Below the pieces are notes generated by a model. That model was given only the letters and a program-made list of their open reading frames with translations, had not been told where the DNA came from and did no database searches. The translations under genes were made by a program, and so were the position numbers. From positions 1-17,915 of the forward strand of contig CAZHAJ010000023.1 of the NCBI GenBank assembly GCA_964530215.1: a stretch of 17,915 nucleotides of DNA, read 5' to 3'. Source of the DNA: JAAXTT01 sp964530215 (GTDB lineage: Bacteria > Bacillota > Desulfotomaculia > Desulfotomaculales > Desulfocucumaceae). The stretch's first letter is position 1, and every line of letters starts with the position of its first letter. Below, in pieces: positions 1-6,812 of this stretch.

Positions 1-749
1 CTAAATTGTCGGAGGAAGATTTCATTAGTTAAGTGATTAAGGGATCTAAAATGGCAGGCACATTCGGTATGTGCGGTGACGGCGGAGACCCGGCTTTTTT
101 AGAGTCCGGACTAAAGGCTATCTCAGAAGCAGAGGGCTTTGGAGCAGCCATTATTAAACCAAGAGCCAACGATGCTGTTATAGAAAAAATTAGGCTGGCA
201 GAAAATTCCGGTGCCATTGCTGTGGGGATGGATATTGACGGAGCCGGTTTGATTATTATGGCTTTAAACGGTCAGCCTGTGGGACCAAAAACTGAAGCTG
301 AGCTAAAGGAAATTATTTCTTCCACCAAACTACCTTTCATTGTAAAAGGAGTCATGACAGTGGATGAGGGAGTTCTTGCTGCTAAGGCAGGTGCAGCTGC
401 CATTGTTGTCTCAAATCATGGGGGCAGAATTATTGACCATACCCCAGGAGCAGCCGATGTGCTTCCGGATATAGTATCAGAGCTCAAAGGCTCGGTAACT
501 ATTATTGCAGATGGTGGTGTGCGTTATGGGGTGGATGTGTTAAAATTACTGGCACTTGGCGCAGACGCAGTTCTGTTGGGACGTCCAATCATTACCGGAG
601 CCTTCGGGAACAAAGCCTTGGGAGTTAAGATGATAATGGAAAGAATTGCCGTCCAATTAAAACAAGCAATGATACTGACGGGATGCTCCGAAATTAAAGA
701 TATAACCAAAGATGTACTGTACGACTATAATTCCGTCTTAACGTCTTAA
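1..749 (+). pseudogene. Alpha-hydroxy-acid oxidase-like FMN enzyme, 5' truncated by window edge, with in-frame stop
   Basis: This is the C-terminal two thirds of an FMN-dependent alpha-hydroxy-acid dehydrogenase/oxidase (lactate or glycolate oxidase superfamily), a TIM-barrel enzyme that oxidises 2-hydroxy acids. Counting from GTG33, visible family motifs are PFIVKG (FMN-contacting Lys105), SNHGGR (catalytic His129 and Arg132) and a phosphate-binding stretch DGGVRYGVD followed by GADAVLLGRP. The same frame is open before position 30 and reads KLSEEDFIS, then TAA at 30-32, then VIKGSKMAGTFG. From memory, clostridial relatives have a segment resembling GGKLTEEEY here, so the reading frame matches across the stop. 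This suggests a nonsense mutation in an otherwise intact gene. Reinitiation at GTG33 or ATG51 is possible, but the only SD-like sequence (11-19) is poorly placed. A fragment starting there would lack roughly the first 100 residues of the family. Confidence 0.68.
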
Positions 750-768
750 CAATGGGCAAAGAGTCTAA

Positions 769-798
769 AATATAGGGCTGTAATAACAGCCCTATATT
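769..798. terminator. Bidirectional hairpin between convergent genes
   Basis: A perfect 13-bp inverted repeat (AATATAGGGCTGT at 769-781, its complement at 786-798) closes a 4-nt loop. It lies midway between the stop of the oxidase-like gene (749) and the stop of the opposing HtrA gene (807). A/T-rich flanks on both sides suit intrinsic termination in both directions, although neither side has a long T-run. Confidence 0.7.
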
Positions 799-806
799 AC
801 GAATAT

Positions 807-1946
807 CTAAGCCCTTTCCTCTATTGTTATGGTAAAATCAACGTTTTTTCCGTTTCGGTTGACAACTACCTGTGCCTTTTCTCCGGGTTTGATCTTGCTC
901 ATAGTTGAAGTAAGATCTTCTGCATTGTCCACTTTAACACCGTTTATTTCAACAATGATATCTCCCTGGGTAATTCCGGCTTTATGAGCCGGTCCCCCTT
1001 CCACAGTGGAAGTTACCAAAGCACCGGTGTTTATGGGCAGACCATACCTTCCGGCAATTTCTTCACTCATGGACTGAATATATATTCCAAGCCAAGGACG
1101 CGTAATTTTACCGTTGCTAATTAAAGAGTCCAGCACCGGCTTTACTGTACTGGTGGGTATCGCAAAGCCAATACCTTGTGCGGAAGCACTAACCGCCGTA
1201 TTTATTCCAATAACTTGACCTTTTGAGTTAAGTAGTGGGCCTCCGCTATTGCCAGGATTAATTGAGGCGTCCGTTTGCAAAAGATTTTTATATTGTTTGT
1301 TGCCTACATCTATTGGGCGTCCTTTGGCACTGATTACCCCTACAGTTACAGTGTGGTCCAAACCTTGTGGATTTCCTATGGCAATAGTCCACTCACCGAC
1401 CCTTACAGCATCGGAATCACCCATTTCAAGAAAAGGCAAATCATCACCGACATTAATTTTCAGCACAGCTAAATCCAGTTCATAATCAGAACCCACTAAT
1501 TTAGCAGGAACTGCTTCATCACTTCCGGTCATGAAGATTTCAATCTTACTGGCTCCGCTTACAACATGTTCATTGGTAAGTATATATCCATCATTGCTGA
1601 TTATGAAACCCGAACCCATTCCATGATTGTACCTTGGTTCGGGTTCTCTAGGTATTCGATTTCCAAAAAATTGTCTAAAAAAAGGATCGTTAAAAAAAGG
1701 ATCTCCTATACCTTCATCAGTCTGAACCACAGTTCGCACCATCACTACCGCGGGGCTGGCCTTATCTACAACATTGGCAATAAAATCTGTGCCCGCCGGA
1801 TTATCAATAACGCCTGTGCCCGGCTGGTTTGAAGCATTGGTAAAATTAATAGGAAAAAAATAAAAAGCTACACCGGATACAATAAAACCCAGGATGAAAG
1901 CAGCAATAATCCAGCCTGCTTTTTTATTGTCACTCTTGTAATACAT
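807..1946 (-). CDS. htrA: HtrA/DegP-type membrane-anchored serine protease with PDZ domain
   Basis: This is a quality-control protease acting outside the cytoplasmic membrane on misfolded exported proteins. The 379-residue product has a short cytoplasmic N-terminus, one transmembrane anchor (about residues 10-31), a phenylalanine-rich linker (80-100), a trypsin-like domain and one C-terminal PDZ domain (about 285-375). The catalytic triad is visible: His127 in TNEHVVS, Asp158 in YELDLAV and Ser234 in PGNSGGPL. Size and architecture match Gram-positive HtrA/HtrB/YyxA proteins. I chose ATG at 1946-1944 because GGGAGG (plus-strand 1954-1959) sits 7 nt upstream; a TTG at 1961 in the same frame overlaps that SD and is unlikely. 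It converges on the oxidase-like gene and diverges from the large RNA region. No CssR-type operator could be recognised. Confidence 0.93.
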   Translation of the reverse strand: MYYKSDNKKAGWIIAAFILGFIVSGVAFYFFPINFTNASNQPGTGVIDNPAGTDFIANVVDKASPAVVMVRTVVQTDEGIGDPFFNDPFFRQFFGNRIPREPEPRYNHGMGSGFIISNDGYILTNEHVVSGASKIEIFMTGSDEAVPAKLVGSDYELDLAVLKINVGDDLPFLEMGDSDAVRVGEWTIAIGNPQGLDHTVTVGVISAKGRPIDVGNKQYKNLLQTDASINPGNSGGPLLNSKGQVIGINTAVSASAQGIGFAIPTSTVKPVLDSLISNGKITRPWLGIYIQSMSEEIAGRYGLPINTGALVTSTVEGGPAHKAGITQGDIIVEINGVKVDNAEDLTSTMSKIKPGEKAQVVVNRNGKNVDFTITIEERA

Positions 1947-2205
1947 GCTACAACCTCCCAAGACGCAATTAAATAAAGTCAGTATTTTGCACTATAATAT
2001 GTTTATTCTATCAAAACAATATTATAAAAAAAACCCACTGTGGAAACGAAAAAAAATCATAAATACCATTAAAACAGCATATAAACATAATGTCGATATT
2101 TTGAGATAAAACAAGCTATTTTAAGAAATAAAATAATTGTCTGTTGTTTTGCATTTAACAATGACTAAGCCCATCAATTTGACCTTATTTGATTATCCTG
2201 TGGAT

Positions 2206-2234
2206 TTTACAAGTTTCATTCTTGTTGGTAGAAT
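2206..2234 (+). promoter_or_regulatory. Sigma-A-type promoter of the large non-coding RNA
   Basis: TTTACA (2206-2211) and TAGAAT (2229-2234) each match the sigma-A consensus at five of six positions and are separated by exactly 17 nt. Transcription would begin near 2241, just where highly foldable sequence without a credible reading frame begins. The preceding stretch (1947-2205) is AT-rich and holds no gene; it must also contain the htrA promoter, which I could not fix. Confidence 0.55.
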
Positions 2235-2240
2235 TAGTTT

Positions 2241-2885
2241 AGAAATCAGCTAAATAGTCAGTGATGCAGTATCCTAGTCGGGTATCCTTTTATGAAGGCG
2301 GGCCTAAAAATCCGCTAAAGGCACATCGATGAAGTCTCTGGTGCTTGCTTTCAACGCCATTGGGGGTGAGTGCTGGGGGTTAAGGTTTTAGGGATAAACG
2401 TAAAGGCATACGTGATAAGGTTATACAGCATGTATAACGGCCCTGATTCCGTGGAGACCCGGTTCTGTAGGTTAAAAACAAACTTACGTCCGGTGTGTAA
2501 CCTGCATGTGGTAGATGCTGCATGCAGTGTAGCCCGCCTTGAAGTGGCTGCGGGGAATGAAATAGATTAAATGTACATTATCAATACATAATCTATTTTC
2601 TGAAACCGTAGGCTGCAAAAGAGGCTAATAAAAGGATCAACCGTTAAGGAAAACTTCTAGGCTGTCCATTGTTAGAATGGGGCAACCCGGGGATTACAGT
2701 ACGGACTCAGTGGCAATCCGGTCCCGAGCTTACTCGGAGAGGTTTTAAAGGGAAACCGCCTGCGCGGCAACGGCAGGTAGCCTACTGGGAAAACCTACCG
2801 GACCTAAGCCGTAACATTTACCCGGATCTTGCTTTCACTGAATAATCTTTATAAGCAACCCTTAGGGTTGCTTATTCATTTCTGC
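2241..2885 (+). ncRNA. Large structured non-coding RNA (about 640 nt), OLE-like candidate
   Basis: No credible protein gene occupies this stretch, but it is dense in perfect short helices. Examples: ACGTA 2398-2402 with 2409-2413; GTTATACA 2420-2427 with 2431-2438 around a GCA loop; CTGCATG 2502-2508 with 2521-2527; CCCGC 2533-2537 with 2550-2554; AAATAGATTA 2560-2569 with 2589-2598; CCATT 2666-2670 with 2676-2680; GGATT 2691-2695 with 2715-2719; CCGAG 2724-2728 with 2733-2737; GGTTT 2741-2745 with 2753-2757; CCTGC 2759-2763 with 2773-2777. A possible closing helix joins CGGGTA near 2280 to TACCCG near 2819. It is more GC-rich than its flanks and is bounded by a promoter and a terminator. RNase P RNA, tmRNA, SRP RNA and group II intron signatures were not found. 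Length, independent transcription and a clostridial host fit OLE RNA (about 600 nt), but I could not verify this, and no gene for the OLE-associated membrane protein is in the window. Confidence 0.62.
2851..2880 (+). terminator. Terminator of the large ncRNA
   Basis: ATAAGCAACCC (2851-2861) pairs with GGGTTGCTTAT across a 3-nt loop, an 11-bp perfect stem followed by a T-rich but interrupted tail (TCATTTCTG). It ends the RNA region just before the promoter of the downstream regulator gene, so the two are probably separate transcription units. Confidence 0.7.
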
Positions 2886-2886
2886 C

Positions 2887-2915
2887 TTGATATCAAAGAC
2901 AATATTTGGTAAAAT
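2887..2915 (+). promoter_or_regulatory. Sigma-A-type promoter of the regulator/fusion operon
   Basis: TTGATA (2887-2892) and TAAAAT (2910-2915) each match consensus at five of six positions with a 17-nt spacer. The SD of the downstream regulator gene (2939-2945) lies about 25-30 nt after the -10 box. Confidence 0.55.
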
Positions 2916-2917
2916 AG

Positions 2918-2939
2918 TGTGAGCACAACCCTGTGCACA
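2918..2939 (+). promoter_or_regulatory. Paired TGTG..CACA repeats, possible operator
   Basis: TGTGAGCACA (2918-2927) and TGTGCACA (2932-2939) are two near-palindromic copies of one motif with starts 14 nt apart. They occupy the space between the -10 box and the SD of an XRE-type regulator gene. Protein bound here would block initiation, so autoregulation is a reasonable inference. Confidence 0.35.
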
Positions 2940-2950
2940 AGGAGGCCTTT

Positions 2951-3499
2951 ATGAACTTTATAAGAATCGGAGACAAAGTCATAAATCCTAAAAGTATATA
3001 CCGCACTGTTGAACAGATATTGGATTTTAGGCAGTCCGGCTTATCTCAGCAAGAGACGGCAGACAGACTTGGTATTGACCGAACCCTGATTTCCCGTTTG
3101 GAAAGTCTTGGAGAAATTCGAAAAGGAGCTCAATTGGCTATAGTGGGTTTTCCCATATCTAATGTTTCTGAGTTAACCTCTGTTGCCCAGGAAGAAGGTA
3201 TAGACTATATTCTTCTTATGAATGAGCAGGAACGCATCCGATATGTAGAAGAAAAAAGCGGCGTGGAGCTGGTGAACAGTTTTATGGAAATTATTTCACG
3301 GTTAAAAAATTATGACGCTGTTATTTTTATCGGTTCAGATATGAGAATGAAAATGGCTGAAGCCATTCTCGGGCCTAAATTAATAAGCTGGGAGATCGGC
3401 ATCTCCCCCATTACGGAAGGTCGATGGGTTAATCCCGAACAATTGAGGCAACTCACCCGACAACTGAAAAACATAGACACTAATAAAAATGGCTCTTAA
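2951..3499 (+). CDS. XRE-type helix-turn-helix regulator
   Basis: The 182-residue protein has an N-terminal helix-turn-helix (about residues 18-55) with the typical LSQQETADRLGIDRTLISRLE pattern split across residues 31-51 (first helix LSQQETADRL, recognition helix RTLISRLES). Residues 60-175 form an alternating strand/helix pattern (LAIVGFPIS, YILLMN, DAVIFIGSD, ISWEIGISP) that looks like a small Rossmann-like sensory or dimerisation domain I cannot assign. Start ATG2951 is preceded by AAGGAGG at 2939-2945, 5 nt away; a GTG at 2933 in frame overlaps the operator-like repeats and lacks an SD. The gene has its own promoter and lies 73 nt upstream of the aminotransferase/reductase fusion with no terminator between, so co-transcription and local regulation are likely. 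The ligand is unknown. Confidence 0.85.
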   Translation: MNFIRIGDKVINPKSIYRTVEQILDFRQSGLSQQETADRLGIDRTLISRLESLGEIRKGAQLAIVGFPISNVSELTSVAQEEGIDYILLMNEQERIRYVEEKSGVELVNSFMEIISRLKNYDAVIFIGSDMRMKMAEAILGPKLISWEIGISPITEGRWVNPEQLRQLTRQLKNIDTNKNGS

Positions 3500-3572
3500 T
3501 AGAATTTAAAATAAGTACCAGGCAAACAATACTACCACTACTACATATTTTTTAATTGAAAGGAATCAATTA

Positions 3573-6203
3573 ATGCATAACTATACCCAATATGTTAACC
3601 CTGATTTGGGCCGGCTTTTGGAATTGGCTCAAATGGATAAAGTATATACCCACGGCAAAGGACACTACCTGTACGATGACACAGGTAAATGCTACCTTGA
3701 TTTTATCGCAGCATACGGTGCCCTTCCCTTTGGTTTTAATCCACCTGAGATCTGGAGTGTATTGGAGGAAATACGCACCACGGCCGAGCCCAGTTTTATT
3801 CAGCCCTCAGCCCTTCAGGCTGCTGGGGAACTAGCAAAACTGCTGGTAGAAATCAGCCCCGGCAACCTTTCTTATGTAACCTTTGCCAACAGCGGCGCCG
3901 AAGCTGTGGAGGCAGCCATTAAACTGGCACGTTCTGCCACCGGAAGGCTTGGGATTTTAAGTACCTATAACAGTTTTCACGGAAAAACCTTGGCTGCATT
4001 GTCTGCCACCGGTCGAGCATACTACCAGAGTCCCTTCGGAGCTCCTATACCAAACTTTAATTTTATTCCCTACGGAGACTTAAATGCCTTAATAAAAGAA
4101 CTGGAGACAAATAGCGGTAGTTATGCTGCTTTCATTATAGAGCCTATACAAGGTGAAGGTGGTATCATAATTCCCCCCAAAGGTTATCTGACTGAAGCCC
4201 AAGAGTTATGTGCCAAGCATAATGTATTACTGATTGCTGATGAAATACAGACCGGTTTAGGCCGCACAGGCAAAATGTTTGCCTGTGAAGAGGAAGGTAT
4301 TGAGCCGGACATTATGCTGCTGGCCAAAGCCCTTGGGGGAGGCCTGTTTCCCATTGGAGCATGTATGTGCACTAAAGAGGTATATACAAAAGAGTTCGGC
4401 GATCGTCATTCTTCCACTTTTGCAGCCAATACTTTGGGTTGCAGGGTAGGATTAAAAGTACTGCATTTGCTAACCAAAGATAATCAGGCACTTATCCGTC
4501 AGGTACAAAGCAATGGAGATTTTTTGCACCGGGAATTAACAAAATTAAAAAGCCTTTATCCCAAAGTACTAAAGGGAGTTCGGGGCAAAGGCTATATGCT
4601 GGGAATAGAATTGGAAATGTCCAGGGATGACTTCCCCGACTGTCTTTTAAGTGTTCTGTCTGAACAAGAGAGTCTTACTCCTCTGGTTTCAAGCTATTTG
4701 TTAAATGAACAGGGGCTTAGGGTTGCTCCCACCCTTAACGGTAACAAAGTAATCAGATTAGAGCCTCCTCTGACAGTTTCTAGGGAAGAATGCAGCAATG
4801 CAATAGAAGCACTGGAAAAAACTTTGGCACTGCTGGAAGAAGGCAACACCCCAGCCATAATGGGACCCATCCTTGGGCTGGAGCAAAAAGACAATAGTTT
4901 TTCTCCACTGTCAAATGCGATTAACCATCCATGGAACCAAAACAAACCTGCAAATGATCCCAAAGAAGGTCGCTTTGCGTTCTTGATCCACCCCTTAGAT
5001 CTTGAAAACTATCACCAATTTGACACCAGTCTTTCGTCCCTATCCCACAAGAACCTGCAGAAACTGGCGGAGCTTGGAACAGAACTGCTGGAACCTTTTG
5101 TTATCGGACGCACCGCAATACAGTCTAAAGCTGGGCACCGGGCATATGGAGAGTTTATCACTGTACCATATACAGCTAAAGAAATGTTAGAACTTACCCC
5201 ACAAGAAGCGCTTCAACTCTTGGATAAAGCTCTCGAACTTGCCCTTGAGGGCGGGGCAAAACTTGTAGGTCTTGGTGCCTATACTTCTGTTATCTCAAGA
5301 AGCGGCACAACTCTTCAAGGGCGTTTCCTGCCCATTACCACCGGCAACAGCTATACTGTGGTAGCCGGTATTGAGGCAGTGAAACTGGCGGCAAACAAAC
5401 TGAACTTAGACCTTAATACCACTACTGCCGCAGTAATCGGCGCCACCGGTTCCATCGGCAGAGCACTGGCTATTTTCCTATCTGAAGATGTAAACAAAAT
5501 AATATTGGTGGGTAGTTCCCGCCATCCCCAGGCAAGCTCACGTCGGCTTCGCAGAGTTGGGATAGATATCTGTCAACACCTGATTAACACAAATCAGATA
5601 AATTCAAATCACGGTATAAGAAAATTCTTGTCCCAAATAGAGTTACCCAGTCAAAACGCATCTGACAAAGATTGGCTTGCTGTTGTTAATCAGCTTGAAA
5701 AAAGTGGTTTATTGGTTATAACCACCGATATTAATCAAGCACTTCCCCAGTCCCAGATTATAATTACTGCCACCAACAGCTTGGATGACTTAATTAACCC
5801 CAGCTTATTGCCCTTGGGTGCCATAATCTGTGACATATCTCGTCCCGCTAATGTTAGGCCGTCACTGCGTCAAATCAGACCGGATGTGCTGGTAATTGAC
5901 GGCGGAATTGTAGCTGTGCCAGGAAGACCCTCTCTGGGTTGGAATTTTGGTTTCGAACAAGGTCTCTCTTATGCCTGTATGGCTGAAACCATGATGCTGG
6001 CTTTGGAACATCATTATACAGATATGAGTCTCGGTGCAAATCTATATTTGGAAAACATGCTTTATCTACGACAGTTGGCCTCTAAACATGGTTTTGAGCT
6101 TGCTCAACTGCGCAGTTTTGATAAACCCTTAAGTCCTGATGAATGGCGCAATATCGTGGATGCTAGAACTCCAAAGGGGGAAGCATCTCACCAATTCATT
6201 TAA
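3573..6203 (+). CDS. Class III aminotransferase fused to acyl-ACP-reductase-like domain
   Basis: The 876-residue protein has two enzymes in one chain. Residues 1-425 are a class III (acetylornithine-type) PLP aminotransferase: SGAEAVEAA (107-115), Asp223 in LIADEIQTG, Schiff-base Lys252 in LLAKALGGG and the phosphate-binding STFAAN (281-286). After a linker (about 426-465), residues 466-850 resemble cyanobacterial long-chain acyl-ACP reductase: GLGAYTSV (567-573), TTGNSYT (589-595), the nucleotide-binding VIGATGSIG (621-629), VIDGGIVAVPG (774-784) and YACMAETMML, whose Cys802 aligns with the catalytic cysteine of that enzyme. Inferred reaction: NAD(P)H reduction of an acyl thioester to an aldehyde, then transamination to an amine, by analogy with the reductase/aminotransferases PigE and TamH, which have the opposite domain order. 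ATG3573 is preceded by GAAAGGA. The last few codons come from an inserted IS, so the native C-terminus is probably lost. Automated pipelines may call it argD. Confidence 0.85.
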   Translation: MHNYTQYVNPDLGRLLELAQMDKVYTHGKGHYLYDDTGKCYLDFIAAYGALPFGFNPPEIWSVLEEIRTTAEPSFIQPSALQAAGELAKLLVEISPGNLSYVTFANSGAEAVEAAIKLARSATGRLGILSTYNSFHGKTLAALSATGRAYYQSPFGAPIPNFNFIPYGDLNALIKELETNSGSYAAFIIEPIQGEGGIIIPPKGYLTEAQELCAKHNVLLIADEIQTGLGRTGKMFACEEEGIEPDIMLLAKALGGGLFPIGACMCTKEVYTKEFGDRHSSTFAANTLGCRVGLKVLHLLTKDNQALIRQVQSNGDFLHRELTKLKSLYPKVLKGVRGKGYMLGIELEMSRDDFPDCLLSVLSEQESLTPLVSSYLLNEQGLRVAPTLNGNKVIRLEPPLTVSREECSNAIEALEKTLALLEEGNTPAIMGPILGLEQKDNSFSPLSNAINHPWNQNKPANDPKEGRFAFLIHPLDLENYHQFDTSLSSLSHKNLQKLAELGTELLEPFVIGRTAIQSKAGHRAYGEFITVPYTAKEMLELTPQEALQLLDKALELALEGGAKLVGLGAYTSVISRSGTTLQGRFLPITTGNSYTVVAGIEAVKLAANKLNLDLNTTTAAVIGATGSIGRALAIFLSEDVNKIILVGSSRHPQASSRRLRRVGIDICQHLINTNQINSNHGIRKFLSQIELPSQNASDKDWLAVVNQLEKSGLLVITTDINQALPQSQIIITATNSLDDLINPSLLPLGAIICDISRPANVRPSLRQIRPDVLVIDGGIVAVPGRPSLGWNFGFEQGLSYACMAETMMLALEHHYTDMSLGANLYLENMLYLRQLASKHGFELAQLRSFDKPLSPDEWRNIVDARTPKGEASHQFI

Positions 6204-6354
6204 GGTTCCTTACACCAATGGTTATACTGAAGGAGTCAACAATAAAATTAAGTTTTTAAAAAGAAATGCTTTTTGGGTCAGAAACTTCGAAAGATTCCGG
6301 TCTAGAATTCTATTTGATGTCTGCATAAAAGCTCCTCAGACGCTTCTAATTTAG
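6187..6354 (+). pseudogene. ISL3-family transposase, C-terminal fragment
   Basis: One frame reads NSFKVPYTNGYTEGVNNKIK and then FLKRNAFWVRNFERFRSRIL. This is the highly conserved C-terminal end of ISL3/IS204/IS1001-type DDE transposases (typically PYTNG.TEG.NN.IK.LKR...RNF.RFR.RIL). Only about 55 codons remain, without start, SD or catalytic residues, so it cannot be functional. It overlaps the final codons of the preceding fusion gene in another frame, and the IS homology starts at about 6190. The tail beyond RIL (to TAG at 6352-6354) does not resemble the family. Confidence 0.85.
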
Positions 6355-6660
6355 GGGAAGGACATTTTAAGACGGACATTTTACGAAAGGTTGTTATCAG
6401 CTTTTAGCGCTGGAGCATACGGACTGGTCAGCAGGACGCATGGATGCGGCCGCAGCTTAAGTAGTGCATGGACGCACAATACGTAAGCGATGACCAGACC
6501 GTTAGCGACAAGCTTTAAAGCCGGTTCAACCAAAGTAACTTTGTCCCGACTGAAATCCGCACACCCAGCCTGCATTTATGTGTATTTTTTGATTAAAAAA
6601 GAGAGATTGATATACAAAAAAGCATCAATCTCTCCATCTAATTATTTACTCTCCATTAAT
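6355..6660. other. Non-coding region inside the IS remnant
   Basis: No credible gene is present. A direct repeat GGACATTTTA occurs at 6360-6369 and 6374-6383. A structured segment follows: ACGGACTGGTCA (6419-6430) pairs with TGACCAGACCGT (6491-6502) with one mismatch, enclosing the palindrome TGCGGCCGCA (6445-6454) and a GTGC/GCAC hairpin (6464-6477). GACTGAAATCCGCAC (about 6547-6561) recurs in the rodA-side region. A terminator-like hairpin follows at 6601-6634. Confidence 0.55.
6595..6634 (-). terminator. Intrinsic terminator downstream of rpmA
   Basis: GAGAGATTGAT (6601-6611) pairs with ATCAATCTCTC (6624-6634), an 11-bp perfect stem. On the minus strand it is followed by a run of six Ts (plus-strand A-run at 6595-6600). 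It lies about 180 nt past the rpmA stop and would end the rplU-rpmA transcript, or shield the IS from outside transcription. Confidence 0.75.
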
Positions 6661-6810
6661 GGGGTCTACCCCAACAATTGACAGAGAGCCATTTCTTAAA
6701 ATTCTGGATTCTGGATTTTGACTTCTGTATTCCTCTGAACTTCTACGTCATTCATAGTTCGTTACTACTTACTTTCAACATATGGGGTCTACCCCAACAA
6801 CTTACAGCTT
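6661..6810. repeat. Two tandem IS-end-like repeats with spacer, rpmA-side copy
   Basis: GGGGTCTACCCCAACAA occurs at 6661-6677 and again, same orientation, at 6784-6800, 123 nt apart. Each continues into a related tail (TTGACAGAGAGCC; CTTACAG). Between them lies CATTTCTTAAAATTCTGG (from 6690) and a low-complexity stretch built from TTCTGGATTCTG/ACTTCTGTATTCC-like words. A diverged copy of the whole arrangement is at 14881-15027. The right edge lies immediately beside the rpmA stop codon. Confidence 0.75.
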
Positions 6811-6812
6811 TA

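Larger units (their letters stand above)
6187..6690 (+). mobile_element. ISL3-family insertion sequence remnant (3' part)
   Basis: The remnant runs from the C-terminal end of a transposase (to 6354) to a right-end-like sequence (6661-6690) whose outer end reads AATTGACAGAGAGCC, like ISL3-family terminal repeats (GGCTCT... on the other strand). The 5' end, most of the transposase and the left terminal repeat are absent here. Assignment of the end sequence to ISL3 is from memory and was not checked against a catalogue. Confidence 0.6.

Noticed and set aside
2370..2570. 66-codon open frame on the plus strand inside the structured RNA region
   Set aside because: GTG start with only 2 nt to the G-rich stretch, no recognisable domain, and it covers several perfect RNA helices; better explained as non-coding.
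2241..2885. Group II or group I intron
   Set aside because: No GTGYG-type 5' end, no domain V hairpin, no group I core sequences, no intron-encoded protein, and clear promoter and terminator at the ends.
2241..2885. RNase P RNA or tmRNA
   Set aside because: Neither the GAGGAAAGTCC-type core of RNase P RNA nor a tag frame ending in ALAA with a tRNA-like 3' end is present.
3592..5190. Overlapping frames inside the fusion gene on either strand
   Set aside because: They lack SD sites and domains and are shadows of a frame with clear enzyme motifs throughout.
6381..6575. 64-codon open frame on the minus strand (MQAGCADFSR...)
   Set aside because: No SD, no known family, and it lies inside IS-remnant sequence over a hairpin-rich segment.
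6187..6690. Intact ISL3-family element
   Set aside because: Only the last 55 or so codons of the transposase and one end are present; no left end was found in the window.
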